Positions 45,486 through 56,742 of a stretch of 64,000 nt of DNA are shown here, piece after piece. Source of the stretch: Labia minor (taxonomy: Eukaryota > Arthropoda > Insecta > Dermaptera > Spongiphoridae); NCBI GenBank assembly GCA_963082975.1, contig OY720344.1, positions 86,800,107 to 86,864,106 of the forward strand, in the 5' to 3' direction. The notes under the pieces are model-generated. The model ran no database searches. It worked only from the letters and a program-made list of their open reading frames with translations, and was not told the DNA's origin. Made by a program: the position numbers and the translations under genes. The first letter of the stretch is position 1, and each line of letters begins with the position of its first letter.

Positions 45486-45659
45486 TTACAGAAAGTAAAG
45501 CTAATTGTATGTTTATTATTGTAACGAATAAATGTTGCGCTCCTATCTTTTCAATAGTGGCACGACCATCTGTCTGCCGCCTGACGTCACAGTGAGCTAG
45601 AGAGAGGGGGAAAAGCTGCGCGTGGGCATACCTTGTGTACTTGTATCATGACTTAAAAC

Positions 45660-47831
45660 GACCCTATCATCAATTAACTCCATCCAAATCCTATTCTCTC
45701 TAAACCCCTTCAGGACCTTCGTGACATTGTCTGCCCGCCGGTTACTTTTCATTCGATTTTCCAACAAACAAGTTTTACGCAATTCTTTTTCTTCACATTC
45801 TAGCCACGAGTTCACCAATTGCAACTTACTCAATTTTATGACCTAGTATGTTTGGGGATACAGATTGGAAGTCTTGCTTTTCTTCTTTATCTTTTGTATG
45901 CCCTGATAAAACAAAAATATTGTAAATATTGACTAAAAAAAAACAATTTTTTGATAGTGAAAAATTGTAATAAAATACTCAAATACAATACTTAACATCA
46001 GGATGAGGATTAAAATTTTTCAAAAGATTATAATTTTATTGACTTGAATGATTCGAAATAAGTAAATGAAGAAGTACATATGTATAATATATGCATGTAT
46101 ATTTCTACAAACTTATTAATGATTAATTATTAATTGAAAAAAGATAAATTAAATTACTTATTTGAATTGAATAGTTTGTAAATTATTTTATTTAATTTTC
46201 GAGAATGAAATATCTTTAGAAAGGAGATTGGAGTGAGTTCAAATAAATTTCAACCCGGAATAGAATAGATAGATAGTCTTTGATTTGGCTAAACCAGAAC
46301 TTGAAATCTTGTTATATTTTCAACTTTAAATTAATTTCTCATATTAGACAAATGAGAAATTGCATAACAATAAGCTTTCTCTTGTTAATCAAGATCAATT
46401 TCATAAGGCATATGATTATCTATTATCCCGGTAGTTGGAATGCTATTAAAGTGTAACAATGCATTAGTGTAAATTAATTATATCTTCTCCCCTTTATCCT
46501 TCACTCAGACCAATACTGATTAATATTTATTAATTTCTACTATACTTAAATAATTAAAAAATAAATTTTGAAAATGCAATATAATAAAAAAGATTATAAT
46601 ATTTAGTAAAATTTTCATATGAAAGAAATTGAATTCTGTTTTATAGGTATTATTCAATTAATTATTTTTATTTTATTGTTTTCATTTATTTTTATTCTTT
46701 TTATTAACCTGTCATTATTGTGTCGAGGGAGGAATTTATCCTTTAAAATAATTGGGCTTGTCTGCACCATTTCTAGCAAACCCCCAATGGTTATCTCTGC
46801 AATTGTTTTTGTCCTTTCAATGAGATTACTTCTATGTTTTTTGTGTCTCGCTACTAAATAAAATAAAATGCTTGTTTTTATAATTTTCTAAAAGCCATTT
46901 AAATTCATAATATTTTAAATTAAACTGTGATCATACATAAACATTAATTTGTGATGAACTTATTGAATTCAATTTCAATTTCAATTTCAATTTCAATCTA
47001 TTTTTATATATTATTTTATGATTTTTTATGAATACCTAACTGATAAAAATTCAATTTATATCTTATATATATATATAATAATTTTTAAACGTTTTTATCG
47101 TATTTAATCCTTTTGAAAAGAATTACAAAGAACCTAAATATAATAAAAGAAATAGGCTAAAATTTAATTTGAAAAATATATTATATTTAAATTTATTAAT
47201 TTTTTAAATAAGAAAAAATTAGCTTTAAATGTCCTATAAATGTGTTCTATATACTAAATTAGCTTTTTTGGGGAGTTATCTCCATTTGCATAATGACATG
47301 GTTTATTGAAAGAAGTCAGTTATAGGTTTAGTAGTTGATATCGTTCTATCTGTATTGTATATATATTTCTAACTATCTCTGTAGAACTACTCATCTAAAA
47401 AGTTCATTCTTTCAGCTATCTCTTTCTAATTCCCAAATTATTTATCGACTTGTATATTGTCCCAATTGGTTTTTCGAAAAACAATTTTTCTCTTTCCTTA
47501 CCCATTCGGACCTCGTGTAGTTTTATGTATATACATATATATATATATATATAAATATAATCCAATTAAATATATTATTTTATTGGATTAAAGTACATAG
47601 ATAAATAGTTATATAGGTAATATAATAAATAATATTTGATTTTAGTATTTACATGTTTATTATTATTATATTAAATTATATCTTAATACAAGGTTCGCCA
47701 CTCAAATTGGAGATAATGGATTAAATTTCATTTTATTTTTTCTTACTAAATAATTGAATGTACAAGAATAGAACCTTTACTAAGAGTACCTTGCTAAGTC
47801 ACTAGAAAAATATATAATTTGAAAGAGAACT
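45660..47831. other. Non-coding stretch; open segment beside the P-like element
   Basis: At 45660-45833 a minus-strand frame, starting MSKLQLVNSWLECEEKELRK and containing NRMKSNRRADNVTKV, runs into the P-like element. Rejoining the flanks would extend it by only about a dozen codons. It is more mixed in composition than its surroundings but I do not recognise it. A six-base tandem repeat (ttcaat)n lies at about 46968-46996. The remainder is A/T-rich. Confidence 0.35.
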
Positions 47832-47901
47832 AAAAAAAATATGAGCTGTAGCCAGACTCAGAACCAACGGACCATTAGAAATAAATTAATTTCTAAACAA
47901 C

Positions 47902-47936
<35 letters not shown>

Positions 47937-47939
<3 letters not shown>

Positions 47940-50900
47940 GTCCGTTTGCTCTCAAATAAGCGTGGTGAAGTCATGCGATGCCTTCCGTAGCCGTTTTCCA
48001 AGAAGCTCGGTCCTGGGCCATGTGGATGGATTGCTGAAGAGTTCGGCCCACAGCCTGCTCCACCTGATCAGCCCATCTTTTCGGGGAGCGCCCTCGTGGA
48101 CGTCGGCCGGGGACCTTCCCCTCAACAACGAGTCTCTCTAAGCCGTCAGTTCTTCTGGCTAGGTGACCAAAATATGCCAGCATCCTTGTTTTTATTTTTG
48201 TGGACAATCTTTTAAGGATGTTGAGTTCTTTAAGAATTGATGCATTTGTCCTGTGAGCGGTCCAGGGAATCCGCAGTAATCTGCGATAGCACCACATTTC
48301 AAATGCATCTATGCGCAATTGGTCGGCTTTTTTCATTGTCCACGTTTCTGCTGCGTATGTGGCGATAGGAAAAATTAGCGAGTTGACCAGCTTCAACTTT
48401 GTAGCCATTGTGATATTTTTATCTCTCCATATCTTTGAGAGTTTGGTCATAGATGCTCGGGCTATCGCTGTTCTTCGGCGTATTTCTGGTTCTGATTGGC
48501 CCTGGTTGTTTAATATAGAGCCCAAGTACTCGAAGCTCTCAACCACCTGAAAGCCTGCGATGTTGTCTGTTTGAGGTTGGTTGTTATGAGCACGGTCTAT
48601 GATCATTACTTTAGTCTTATCAACATTGATCTCCAGACCGTACTTTTTACTTTCGACTTCCAGCTTCTTCATTATCGTTGTTAGTTCTTCTTCATCAGCT
48701 GCTAGAATGAGGGTGTCGTCCGCATATCTGAGGTTGTTGATCTTTCTTCCCCCGACTGCTATTCCTCCCTCCCAGGAGTCCAAAACGGTGCGCATTATAG
48801 TTTCGCCGTAAACGTTAAAGAGAATCGGAGATAGGACGCATCCCTGTCTTACACCGGCTTCTATGTTAAATTCTGACGAAAGAGTCTTCTCAATTCTTAC
48901 TCTTGCGGTGTTGGATTCGTAGAGGTTTTTTATTAATTGTATTAGATGCGTGGGTGTTCCTATTTCTGCAAGCACCTCCCACATTCTATCCCACCTTATT
49001 TTGTCAAAAGCCTTTTTATAGTCAACGAAACACAAGATCGTTTTCACATTATATTCCCTGGCTTTTTCAATTATCTGCCTTACGTTCAGGATTTGTTCTC
49101 TGGTGCCTTTTCCTGGCATAAAGCCGGACTGCACGTCAGATATTTGAGGTAGAGTAAATGCCCTGAGACGTTCGTTGATAATATTGAGCATTATTTTGCT
49201 GGCGTGTGATATCAGGGCTATTGTTCTGTAGTTGTTGCAGTCTGTTGGATTACCTTTCTTGTATAGTGGTATAATGTGGGAGCTGCACCATTCTTTTGGC
49301 CAGAGTCCAGTTTTCCAAATCTCCTGACATAGCTTATGTACGATCTCACTTCCTATTGCTCCTGTCGCTTTGATGGTTTCCGCAGTGATTCCGTCCGGGC
49401 CGGGGGCTTTGCCTGTACTTAGTTTAGATATGGCCCTGTCCACCTCCGACCTTAGAATCTCAGGTTCTAAGTGAACTTGGGCACTATCTATTGTGATGGG
49501 TTGATGGTCAGGATTAATATATAATTGACGACAATAGTCTTTCCATACTTCAGCTATTTCTTTTTCATTGGTTATTAAGTTTCCCAGCGCATCCTTGATT
49601 TTTTGGGTTTTTGGTTTGAACTCTCTGGAAAGATATCGTACCTTGTTGTATAAGTCCGATGACTCGTTTTTCAGGGAATGTTCGTCAATTTCATGGCAGA
49701 TATTTTTGATGAAGTTGTTCTTGTCTACTTTGCAGGCGCGTTTTATTAAGTTGTTCAGTTCCTGGACTTGTATGGCTTTGTCTTCTGGGTTTTTATTGGA
49801 CATGGCTATTTTTCTTCGCTCTTCTACCAGTTTTAGGGTTTCGTCAGTCATCCAGTGTTTTCTCTTGCGCGGGATTGTTTTAGCTGTTTCATTGTTTATT
49901 GCTTCCGTAATCCATTTTTTAATTTCCAGCCACCCCGCATCGCTGCTGCCATTGATCTTCGGCCTCTTTAGTTTCTGAAGAGTGTCCTGAAATGATGGGA
50001 TATCTGACACTTTTATTTTCCTCCCAATGGTGTATGTGTTCGGTCGACGTAGTTTTATCTTGAGGTTGGCTTGCAATAAACGGTGGTCAGAGCCACATTC
50101 TGCGCTGGGTCTAGTTACGACATTCGTGACCGATGTTCGCCACCTTTCTCCGATGAGGACGTAATCTATCTGATTTTTGTGGATTTTGTTGGGAGCGGTC
50201 CATGTGAACAGTCGGCGGGGATGATGTTGGAACACCGTATTCATGATGGTAAAACCCATTGATGTGGCAAACTCCAAGAGGCGTTCACCTCTTTCGTTCC
50301 TTCTACCTAGTCCGTATTTTCCCACAGTTCTTCTGAGCTGGTTATCCGCTTGCGTGTCCCCGACTTTGGCATTGAAATCTCCCTGCAGAATGACTATGTC
50401 TTTTTTACCGAGTCTCGATATTTCATTTTCTATTTTCCCATAGATATCGTCAACCTCGGAGTCGGGAGCGTCACATGTTGGAAGATATACTTGTATTAGG
50501 TGGGTCTTACACGGCTTAGATGAGATGGTGATTGTTATTATGCGCTCATCAATTGGGTTATAAGATTCAACAAAGCGCGCTATGTTTTTATTCACGAAAC
50601 ATGCGACGCCGTTTCTCCCTGTTGACGAACCGCCAGAAATATAAATCATATGGTCATCCGTCGCGAAGTGGCCGCTGCCTCGCCAATGTGTTTCCGCCAC
50701 CCCGCAGATATGGATGTTTTGCTTTATTAGTTCGCGCTCGATGATATTGAGTTTGCCTGTTTGTAATATACCTCTTACGTTCCAGGTGCCGATTTTTATA
50801 GCTTTCCTTAGCTGGAGGTGTTTTTTTGGTTGTTTCTGGCCAGTAGTCCATTTACCATACAGGGCCTGGTCATCCACCGCTGTATGCCCAGTCACCAATT

Positions 50901-51208
50901 TCACACCAGCCGGCCCGGACCCGGACTGGCGCCGATCGCTACTCGGATTGCCCGGCACAATTACCCTTTTCCTTGGCTTCTGCATGACTTGCTCATGGGA
51001 AAGGAGATCCCGCGGTGGTATCCCGTTGCCTTCCGCGTTCACCAGAGCCCAATTAGCCAGAGTTTTCGAGGTTCCTGTTTGGCCTTCACAGCTACCGTAG
51101 CGGCTCGGGGCACGCGAAGTGTTCCCACTGTACTTCACCCGAACAGGCAGTCCTTTACTTCGTCTGTTACCACCCCCCACGGCGAGGACGTTGGGTTGGA
51201 CTTTGGAC
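47937..51208 (-). mobile_element. RTE-like LINE, full length by appearance
   Basis: A minus-strand element of about 3.27 kb with a very short 5' leader (28 bases before the first codon I assign) and a 3' UTR of about 34 bases that merges with (TA)n. RTE-clade LINEs are about this long, with one open frame and short untranslated ends. It is strikingly GC-rich (near half) against an A+T-rich background. Because both flanks are (TA)n, the target duplication cannot be read. Confidence 0.85.
47971..51180 (-). CDS. RTE-like endonuclease-reverse transcriptase
   Basis: A 1069-codon frame without interruption. It cuts target DNA and copies the element's RNA there. The endonuclease (APE type) spans about residues 128-375: GTWNVRG (131-137), ETHW (163-166, catalytic Glu), GDFNAKVGD (267-275), and SDHRLL (364-369) with the final His. 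The reverse transcriptase spans about 580-850: KAPGPDGITAE (591-601), SGFMPGKGTREQ (685-696), FVDYKKAFDK (718-727), VRQGCVLSPILFN (777-789), YADD (819-822). The C-terminal tail has YAAETWTMKK and RRPRGRSPKRWADQ. The frame opens at a GTG; the first ATG is codon 66 (50985), so the natural start may be that ATG or non-AUG. All active-site residues are present. RTE is favoured over other clades by length and C-terminus. Confidence 0.9.
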   Translation of the reverse strand: MGGGNRRSKGLPVRVKYSGNTSRAPSRYGSCEGQTGTSKTLANWALVNAEGNGIPPRDLLSHEQVMQKPRKRVIVPGNPSSDRRQSGSGPAGVKLVTGHTAVDDQALYGKWTTGQKQPKKHLQLRKAIKIGTWNVRGILQTGKLNIIERELIKQNIHICGVAETHWRGSGHFATDDHMIYISGGSSTGRNGVACFVNKNIARFVESYNPIDERIITITISSKPCKTHLIQVYLPTCDAPDSEVDDIYGKIENEISRLGKKDIVILQGDFNAKVGDTQADNQLRRTVGKYGLGRRNERGERLLEFATSMGFTIMNTVFQHHPRRLFTWTAPNKIHKNQIDYVLIGERWRTSVTNVVTRPSAECGSDHRLLQANLKIKLRRPNTYTIGRKIKVSDIPSFQDTLQKLKRPKINGSSDAGWLEIKKWITEAINNETAKTIPRKRKHWMTDETLKLVEERRKIAMSNKNPEDKAIQVQELNNLIKRACKVDKNNFIKNICHEIDEHSLKNESSDLYNKVRYLSREFKPKTQKIKDALGNLITNEKEIAEVWKDYCRQLYINPDHQPITIDSAQVHLEPEILRSEVDRAISKLSTGKAPGPDGITAETIKATGAIGSEIVHKLCQEIWKTGLWPKEWCSSHIIPLYKKGNPTDCNNYRTIALISHASKIMLNIINERLRAFTLPQISDVQSGFMPGKGTREQILNVRQIIEKAREYNVKTILCFVDYKKAFDKIRWDRMWEVLAEIGTPTHLIQLIKNLYESNTARVRIEKTLSSEFNIEAGVRQGCVLSPILFNVYGETIMRTVLDSWEGGIAVGGRKINNLRYADDTLILAADEEELTTIMKKLEVESKKYGLEINVDKTKVMIIDRAHNNQPQTDNIAGFQVVESFEYLGSILNNQGQSEPEIRRRTAIARASMTKLSKIWRDKNITMATKLKLVNSLIFPIATYAAETWTMKKADQLRIDAFEMWCYRRLLRIPWTAHRTNASILKELNILKRLSTKIKTRMLAYFGHLARRTDGLERLVVEGKVPGRRPRGRSPKRWADQVEQAVGRTLQQSIHMAQDRASWKTATEGIA

Positions 51209-51633
51209 TATATATAATATAAAGTATATAAAAAAATATATTTTTAAAACTTGAATTAAAATGGCTAAATTATATTATCTTGGTTTTTATTTTTAGTTTA
51301 ATTACTCAATTATTAATTACTAGTATATTTTAAGAGAAAGATTTTCCGATAATGAATATAAAATTAATACTTTGTAAATATCACATCCGGTTTCCGGATA
51401 TACACCAAAAGTTGATGAATTCATGTTACTAATGCATTAAGTAATTATACCAAATTTGATCAAAGTCCGTTGAGCCGTTTAAGCTAGTATACACGTCTAT
51501 ACGTACACACAATGGACTGACGGACAGATTTCATACTAAAAATACTTTTTTCTGGTAACAAAATGCATGTTTCGTGAAGATATGTGAAATTTGGTGTGAA
51601 AATAATCCTTCCCTACCTATCGTCGGTCGGTAA

Positions 51634-51658
51634 TATATATCATAGCTATTGAAAAACA

Positions 51659-51701
<43 letters not shown>

Positions 51702-54484
51702 GCATATTTATATTTTATTTACAATTTATTGTATCTTGTGCAATTCTAGATTAATTACTATATTGTGTGCATATGGATACGATTTATTTTGAAGAAGATT
51801 TCCATGCTATTTAACATTATCAACTGCCGACCAAGATCAAATATTATCCAAATCCTTAAAGGGGATAAAAAAATATTTCATTCTCACTTTCTTTTTTTCT
51901 CTTGACTCTTTTTCTCTACGATTTTCTCAACTATTGGTTTATTTCTTTTTTTTATTTTAAACCCCTATATTAACCTCTTGAAATGGAATCCATGATGGAA
52001 AACACCATGCAACCGACTTGTGGCTGATGCTTTCCAACTCGGCAATGCAAAAGGCTTGTAAGCCGTCGGGTCTTGAAATGCAAATGGAACAAACCATACA
52101 ATATACGATATTTTAGAGAAAGAGAGACGCAACGATACAGTTTGCAATAGAAGTTGATTCGAATGGCGACTTTATCCCTCATCCTACACTTTTTCTTTCT
52201 TTCACTCTCCCACTTAACCCTTTTTTTACCATAGTGGTCGAAAAAAAAATCACAATTGAAATACGATATTTTCTTTTCAACAAACAATCTTCTTTTGCTT
52301 TTTTTCTTCTATTTGAATTTGATTAACGATTAATTAAATTAATTGTTGTTTAAAAATTGCACTCTCTCATAGGGCAAATCTCATTTTGCGATTAAGTCAA
52401 AATTTACCCAAATTGAACTCATTTTCTTAGATCAATCATTTGGAGTACCATGTGGGCGATTTCTTATGTTTATCGATGACGTAAAAACTTTGTAGTTTTT
52501 TTGTGTTGGCAATAGTGAGAAAGCCAGTGTTGCCACAACAGTCTTCTTTAAAAACAAATTTTAATTACAAAATTGAAAAAAAAAAATAAATAATTTTATC
52601 TTCTCAAATGATCATCGGGATTGGGGATTACACTGTAAATCGGATAGAATTATCATTAAAAAAACAATATCAAATACCCAGCAGATTATAATCCTCTTTC
52701 AAAGATTTTTTTTTTTAATATTGTTGACACACTAAATTTTTGAATAGTATTCTTATGTTATATGTATATTTAAAAGAGGAGTCTACTGTTCCTCATTATA
52801 CTTTGATATTTCTATTCTCTAGATGAAAATAAACATGAAAAAGGGTAATATAATATGAAATGTGGTTGACTCAAAATAATCAACCGCCTGTGATATTGTG
52901 AATTTAGGACAAAAACTTGACTTTACAAGCACGAATTTTATCTCTTTCGGTTTATTTTGCCCCGTGTTTTGGCTGCCATAATTCAGGAAAAAGGGAGAGA
53001 GAGAGGGTGGAAGGGGGAGAGGCTGACACGGTTGATGCTGATATCCCTGGTTCGTTTCTTGTACGCTACAGATTGCTCTCCTGTTGGATTTAGTAGACTT
53101 TTTTTCCTGTATGTTGTCTCATATTTTATTACACGATTTTTTTGTTGTTGTTTTTTTTCTAAATTTATTGATCAACTTTAAGACTTTTTCAACATTTTTC
53201 TTTGCATATCATTTGTTTTCGTTTTTTTTTATTTTATATGAAACCAAATATCGCTGATATGAAAATATTTTGTTACTTTGTTTTGTTTTTTCTTCTTTGA
53301 AATAAAACACAACTATGCAAAAAATTTCTTGACTATATCGATTCATTTTCTTAGATGAGTTTGAAAACAAATAAATTTGCTTATAAAAAAATTTGATAAA
53401 ATAGTAAAAAAAAAACATTATATTTTCATATAAAAATTCTTTTAAATGATATTGAACTATATATCAATACAGAAGCCATAATTATAATCCTATATACGAG
53501 GTTATTTTAAAAGGGGAGGGAGGAGAAGAAATAAATAACCAATAAATATATAATTTTGATTATTGAAATATTTATATAAGTTGTAAATTTTTTATGTACT
53601 TAAAATTTCATTATATTAAAGAATTAAAAATATTTTTCCAGTATGTATGTATATATATATATTATAAAAAAGTATTTCTCATAATAACGGAAACCTAAAT
53701 AAACATATATATATTGATATATATAAATATAAATATAGCTCTTTTTGAGTTTGACATAACAAAAAAAAAACAAAAAAGGTAAAATTTTTTCCGATTTGGC
53801 TCCTAAACATTTTCGATTTTCAATATGACTTTAAGTATCACCAAGTGTGGTGGCCACCTCTGTTATATATCACTAAATCATTATTTTATAAATTGTTAAT
53901 TTTCTAATTTTAAATTGTTTTCTATAATTTTTTTGATCTTCTTTTCATGATTGACTCTAAAGATCCAAGTATATTTTAGTTTACACTTCTATTTCTTTTG
54001 ATATTTGATATTTTCATCACATTAAATCTTATACATTTTTGTGAATATCCACAAGTTCAATAATTCAGCTTTTTGTCACCAAAATATGCCCTTGATTTTC
54101 TTTAATTTTTATACTATTTAATTTAGAAACCAATAAATAATTTGGAACTTGTCATTTCCAATCAATTAATTAATTTATATATGTTTTATATGCAATATTA
54201 ATAAAAAGAATTTCAAAGTGTCAAATATAAACAATTAATTATGATAGTATAATCCCATAATTAATAGTTTTATTAATGAACAGAGAAAACAAAGAGATGA
54301 GCTTAAAATTATCCCTTTATCATAATACAATTATAATTAATGTCTAGAGTGCTTTATGCAATGTGGGCATGCGCAGAAAAACACTAAATTTAAATTTTTT
54401 TTTATTAATATATTTACTATATATACTATAATTTTGACGTTAAATTGTGAGATTTGAGTGTCGTACTATTTTTAAGAATTTTTT
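51634..54484. other. Non-coding stretch with two mixed islands
   Basis: (TA)n at about 51661-51694. Islands of more balanced composition at 51965-52240 and 52870-53110, the latter with a GA-rich tract. Short open frames in them have no known motif. The rest is A/T-rich with T-runs. No gene is supported. Confidence 0.35.
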
Positions 54485-54945
54485 TAAGATTGGGATTCTG
54501 GATCTTAGTAGGTGGGACCAAGATTCGATGAGGGAGTTTTCCGTTGAATGGGTGGATAGTTTTACCGACCGACGATAGTAAGAGAGGTATTGTTTTCACA
54601 CCAAATTTCACATGAGGAGATTTTTTACATATCTCAAAGTATCATGCACTTTGTATTGGTTTTATCCTCAGGAAAAATAATCTTCATTAGTTTTTTCTTA
54701 ATTTAAAATTATATTACGTCACCCAGCCTTTCATGACGTCACAGCCAGCGCCTCATTATATATTATAAATAAAATAAAAGTAAAAATATATATTATATCC
54801 ATATCTGTTTTTTATTGCATTAATAGATATATTAATATTATTTGAAATTGTTTCTGTAGCTGGAAATTAATTTATTTCAAACCGTCTGTCGGTTAACTTA
54901 TTTGACTTCCTGCGTTACGAAGCTCCGAAGAATCCTTGACACTAG
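54485..54945. mobile_element. Foldback MITE fragment split by a family-C element
   Basis: 54485-54560 matches the interior of the MITE at 10176-10465 ('gggattctggatcttag'). After the family-C insertion the match resumes at about 54910 with 'ttacgaagctccgaagaat'. The long terminal arms are not recognisable, so this copy is old or truncated. Confidence 0.55.
54560..54897 (+). mobile_element. Helentron-like family C, copy 1
   Basis: Begins TTTTACCGACCGACGATAG, as in family B, and shares its first 90 bp ('ttgttttcacaccaaatttc'). It then diverges into a distinct body with 'tgcactttgtattggtttt', two CRE-like blocks (ttacgtca and TGACGTCA at 54734-54741) and 'ttgaaattgtttctgtagc'. The end 'gtctgtcggtt' is the inverted complement of the 5' accgac.gac. 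Non-coding. It sits inside a MITE fragment. Confidence 0.65.
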
Positions 54946-55050
54946 CACTTTCACTAAACAAAACGACAACCCGACCCTAGGTGAAAATAAAACCTGCAAA
55001 TAACTTCTGATAATTGTAAAAACCGGGAATCCTAAACGAACACATAGTCG

Positions 55051-55081
<31 letters not shown>

Positions 55082-56337
55082 ATTTTATACATATCAAACT
55101 GAAAATGCATGAGTAAATTGGTTAGCATTTTTATTTTTTAAAAACAAACAAAAAAAAAAATGCTTTTAAATAAATAAATGATCATTGATGTTTATTCAAA
55201 TGATTTATTTATTATACACTCATATATAATATTAATAAAATAAACAAATTCTAAAATATACATTTAAATTTTTGAAAACTTTTTATGCAGTTTTACATTA
55301 TTGTATATCTATATATAATATTAATATTAATTTTATTTTATATTTATAAAAAAAATTCACATTTATTTCAAGTATTTTTAAAATGTGAATTCCTATATAT
55401 GTACAATTTTAATTTACATTTATGTAAATGTATATCATTTATATAAGTTAGCTCTAGTAATAATACTAAACAATTCGAGTAAACTTAACAATTCGTATCT
55501 CCAATAAAACAATTTATCCTCATTATTATCTCGTCAATATCAAACATGATTTGGATATATTATTATATTATACCATAAATATCACTAACAATCTAATCTC
55601 CCAATCGACAACACATTCAACCTATTGTTTTTTTTTTTTAAATTTTCAATCATCTCATTTTATTATTACAAAACACATGATAAAATGATAAATATATATA
55701 TCCTTCATAATCACCCTTTACATATCACATCGCCTCTTTATCAATATTGCTCTATTGACTCTGTATATAAAAAAAAATTAATAAATTATTCGACTCAATA
55801 AAGAGAGAGAGAGAGAGATAGTAAAAGGAACAAAAAACATCTCTGTTTAGCAATTGTGTGTAAATTATTGATTAGCCAACATTTATTATCAATGTTTATT
55901 CTTGTTTTTAAAAGCATATTTATACAACACTGACAAATTAGACTGAAACCGCAAAATAACTTGTTACATTTCATGGATGATGTTATTTTTTTCTGTTTAA
56001 TCTCGTATGTGACAAAAAAAATTCTATATCATTTATTTTAGCTGCAATCCTGATTGCTTTGCTTGGCACCAAATACATATACCATTAAATCGCTTTTAAA
56101 AAAAATGCGTTGTTGCATTGAGTTGATATTGTATAATATTAATTCAATTTCATATACTAATGCATTTACAAGAATGTTTAATCAACAAATTAAATTCTAA
56201 ATTGAATTTTAATATTGGAACTGAGTTGAGACTTACCCCTTTTTTCTCGTCAATTGTAATTTATCTTCTTTTGTTTACCTACATTGAGTACAAAAGAAAA
56301 AAAAATATTTAAAATGGTAATTATTCAGGTAAAGTAA
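54946..56337. other. A+T-rich non-coding stretch
   Basis: (TA)n at 55053-55079, a short (GA)n at 55803-55818, otherwise A/T-rich. No gene or element end is recognised. Confidence 0.45.
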
Positions 56338-56742
56338 TTAATTACAAATAAACTTTTCTTATGAAATTTTTCCCGGCATCTTATAAAAATTATTAAAATA
56401 AAGATTTTTTTAAGTTTGACAGATTAGTATTATGAACGTCGAAAAGTGCCTTTAAGTAATGTTTTGTTGACTAATTCACTAATTATTCACTTATTCACTA
56501 ATTTTTGGTTTTTCTAAGTTCGGTTTGGATGTAGGAAAATTATTTAATTATTTTTTTAATTTTCATAAATCCAAACTGAACTTAGAAAAACCGAAAATTA
56601 GTGCACCATTTGGTAGCCAAACGGATAGAACATGCTAGCTAAATAGAATATCATAATTTATAAACAAATTTTAATGATTTTTATCTCGAAAACTATAAGA
56701 TGCCGGAAAAAATTTCATAAAAAAGTTCATTTGGAATTGCAA
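56338..56742. repeat. Nested foldback (two inverted repeats)
   Basis: The outer arms of about 45 bp (56338-56384 and 56696-56742) share 'cggcatcttata' and its complement with few mismatches. Inside, 56497-56602 is a second near-perfect palindrome of 106 bp. Its arms of about 45 bp begin ACTAATTTTTGGTTTTTC, around a short A/T loop. No target duplication is obvious. It could be a foldback transposon or a MITE nested in another. Confidence 0.6.

Larger units (their letters stand above)
43854..45650 (-). mobile_element. P-like DNA transposon, internally deleted
   Basis: 1797 bp with inverted ends beginning CATGATACAAG and continuing to ACAAGGTATG, close in form to the Drosophila P terminus (CATGATG..). 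A second inverted block lies inside (TGACGTCA and CGGCAG.CAGAT). The flanks share acttaaaac (43845-43853 and 45651-45659), i.e. the 8-bp P-type duplication plus one base. The minus strand carries a THAP exon pair and a transposase C-terminal segment, with the catalytic middle missing. Confidence 0.85.
47832..51633 (-). mobile_element. Helentron-like family B, copy 3, split by a LINE
   Basis: Read on the minus strand, the 5' part (51633-51209) starts TTACCGACCGACGATAGG and contains all family blocks up to the (TA)n tract. The 3' part (about 47936-47832) resumes with (TA)n, 'gttgtttagaaattaattt', the 'tggtccgttggtt' subterminal repeat and the hairpin region (gagtctggctacagctc). The RTE-like LINE at 47937-51208 sits in the (TA)n tract. 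Without it the element is about 530 bp, like the copy at 18006. Confidence 0.75.

Noticed and set aside
48311..51222. Plus-strand open frames of 65-136 codons across the LINE
   Set aside because: They are mirror readings of the GC-rich minus-strand LINE frame and carry no motif of their own.
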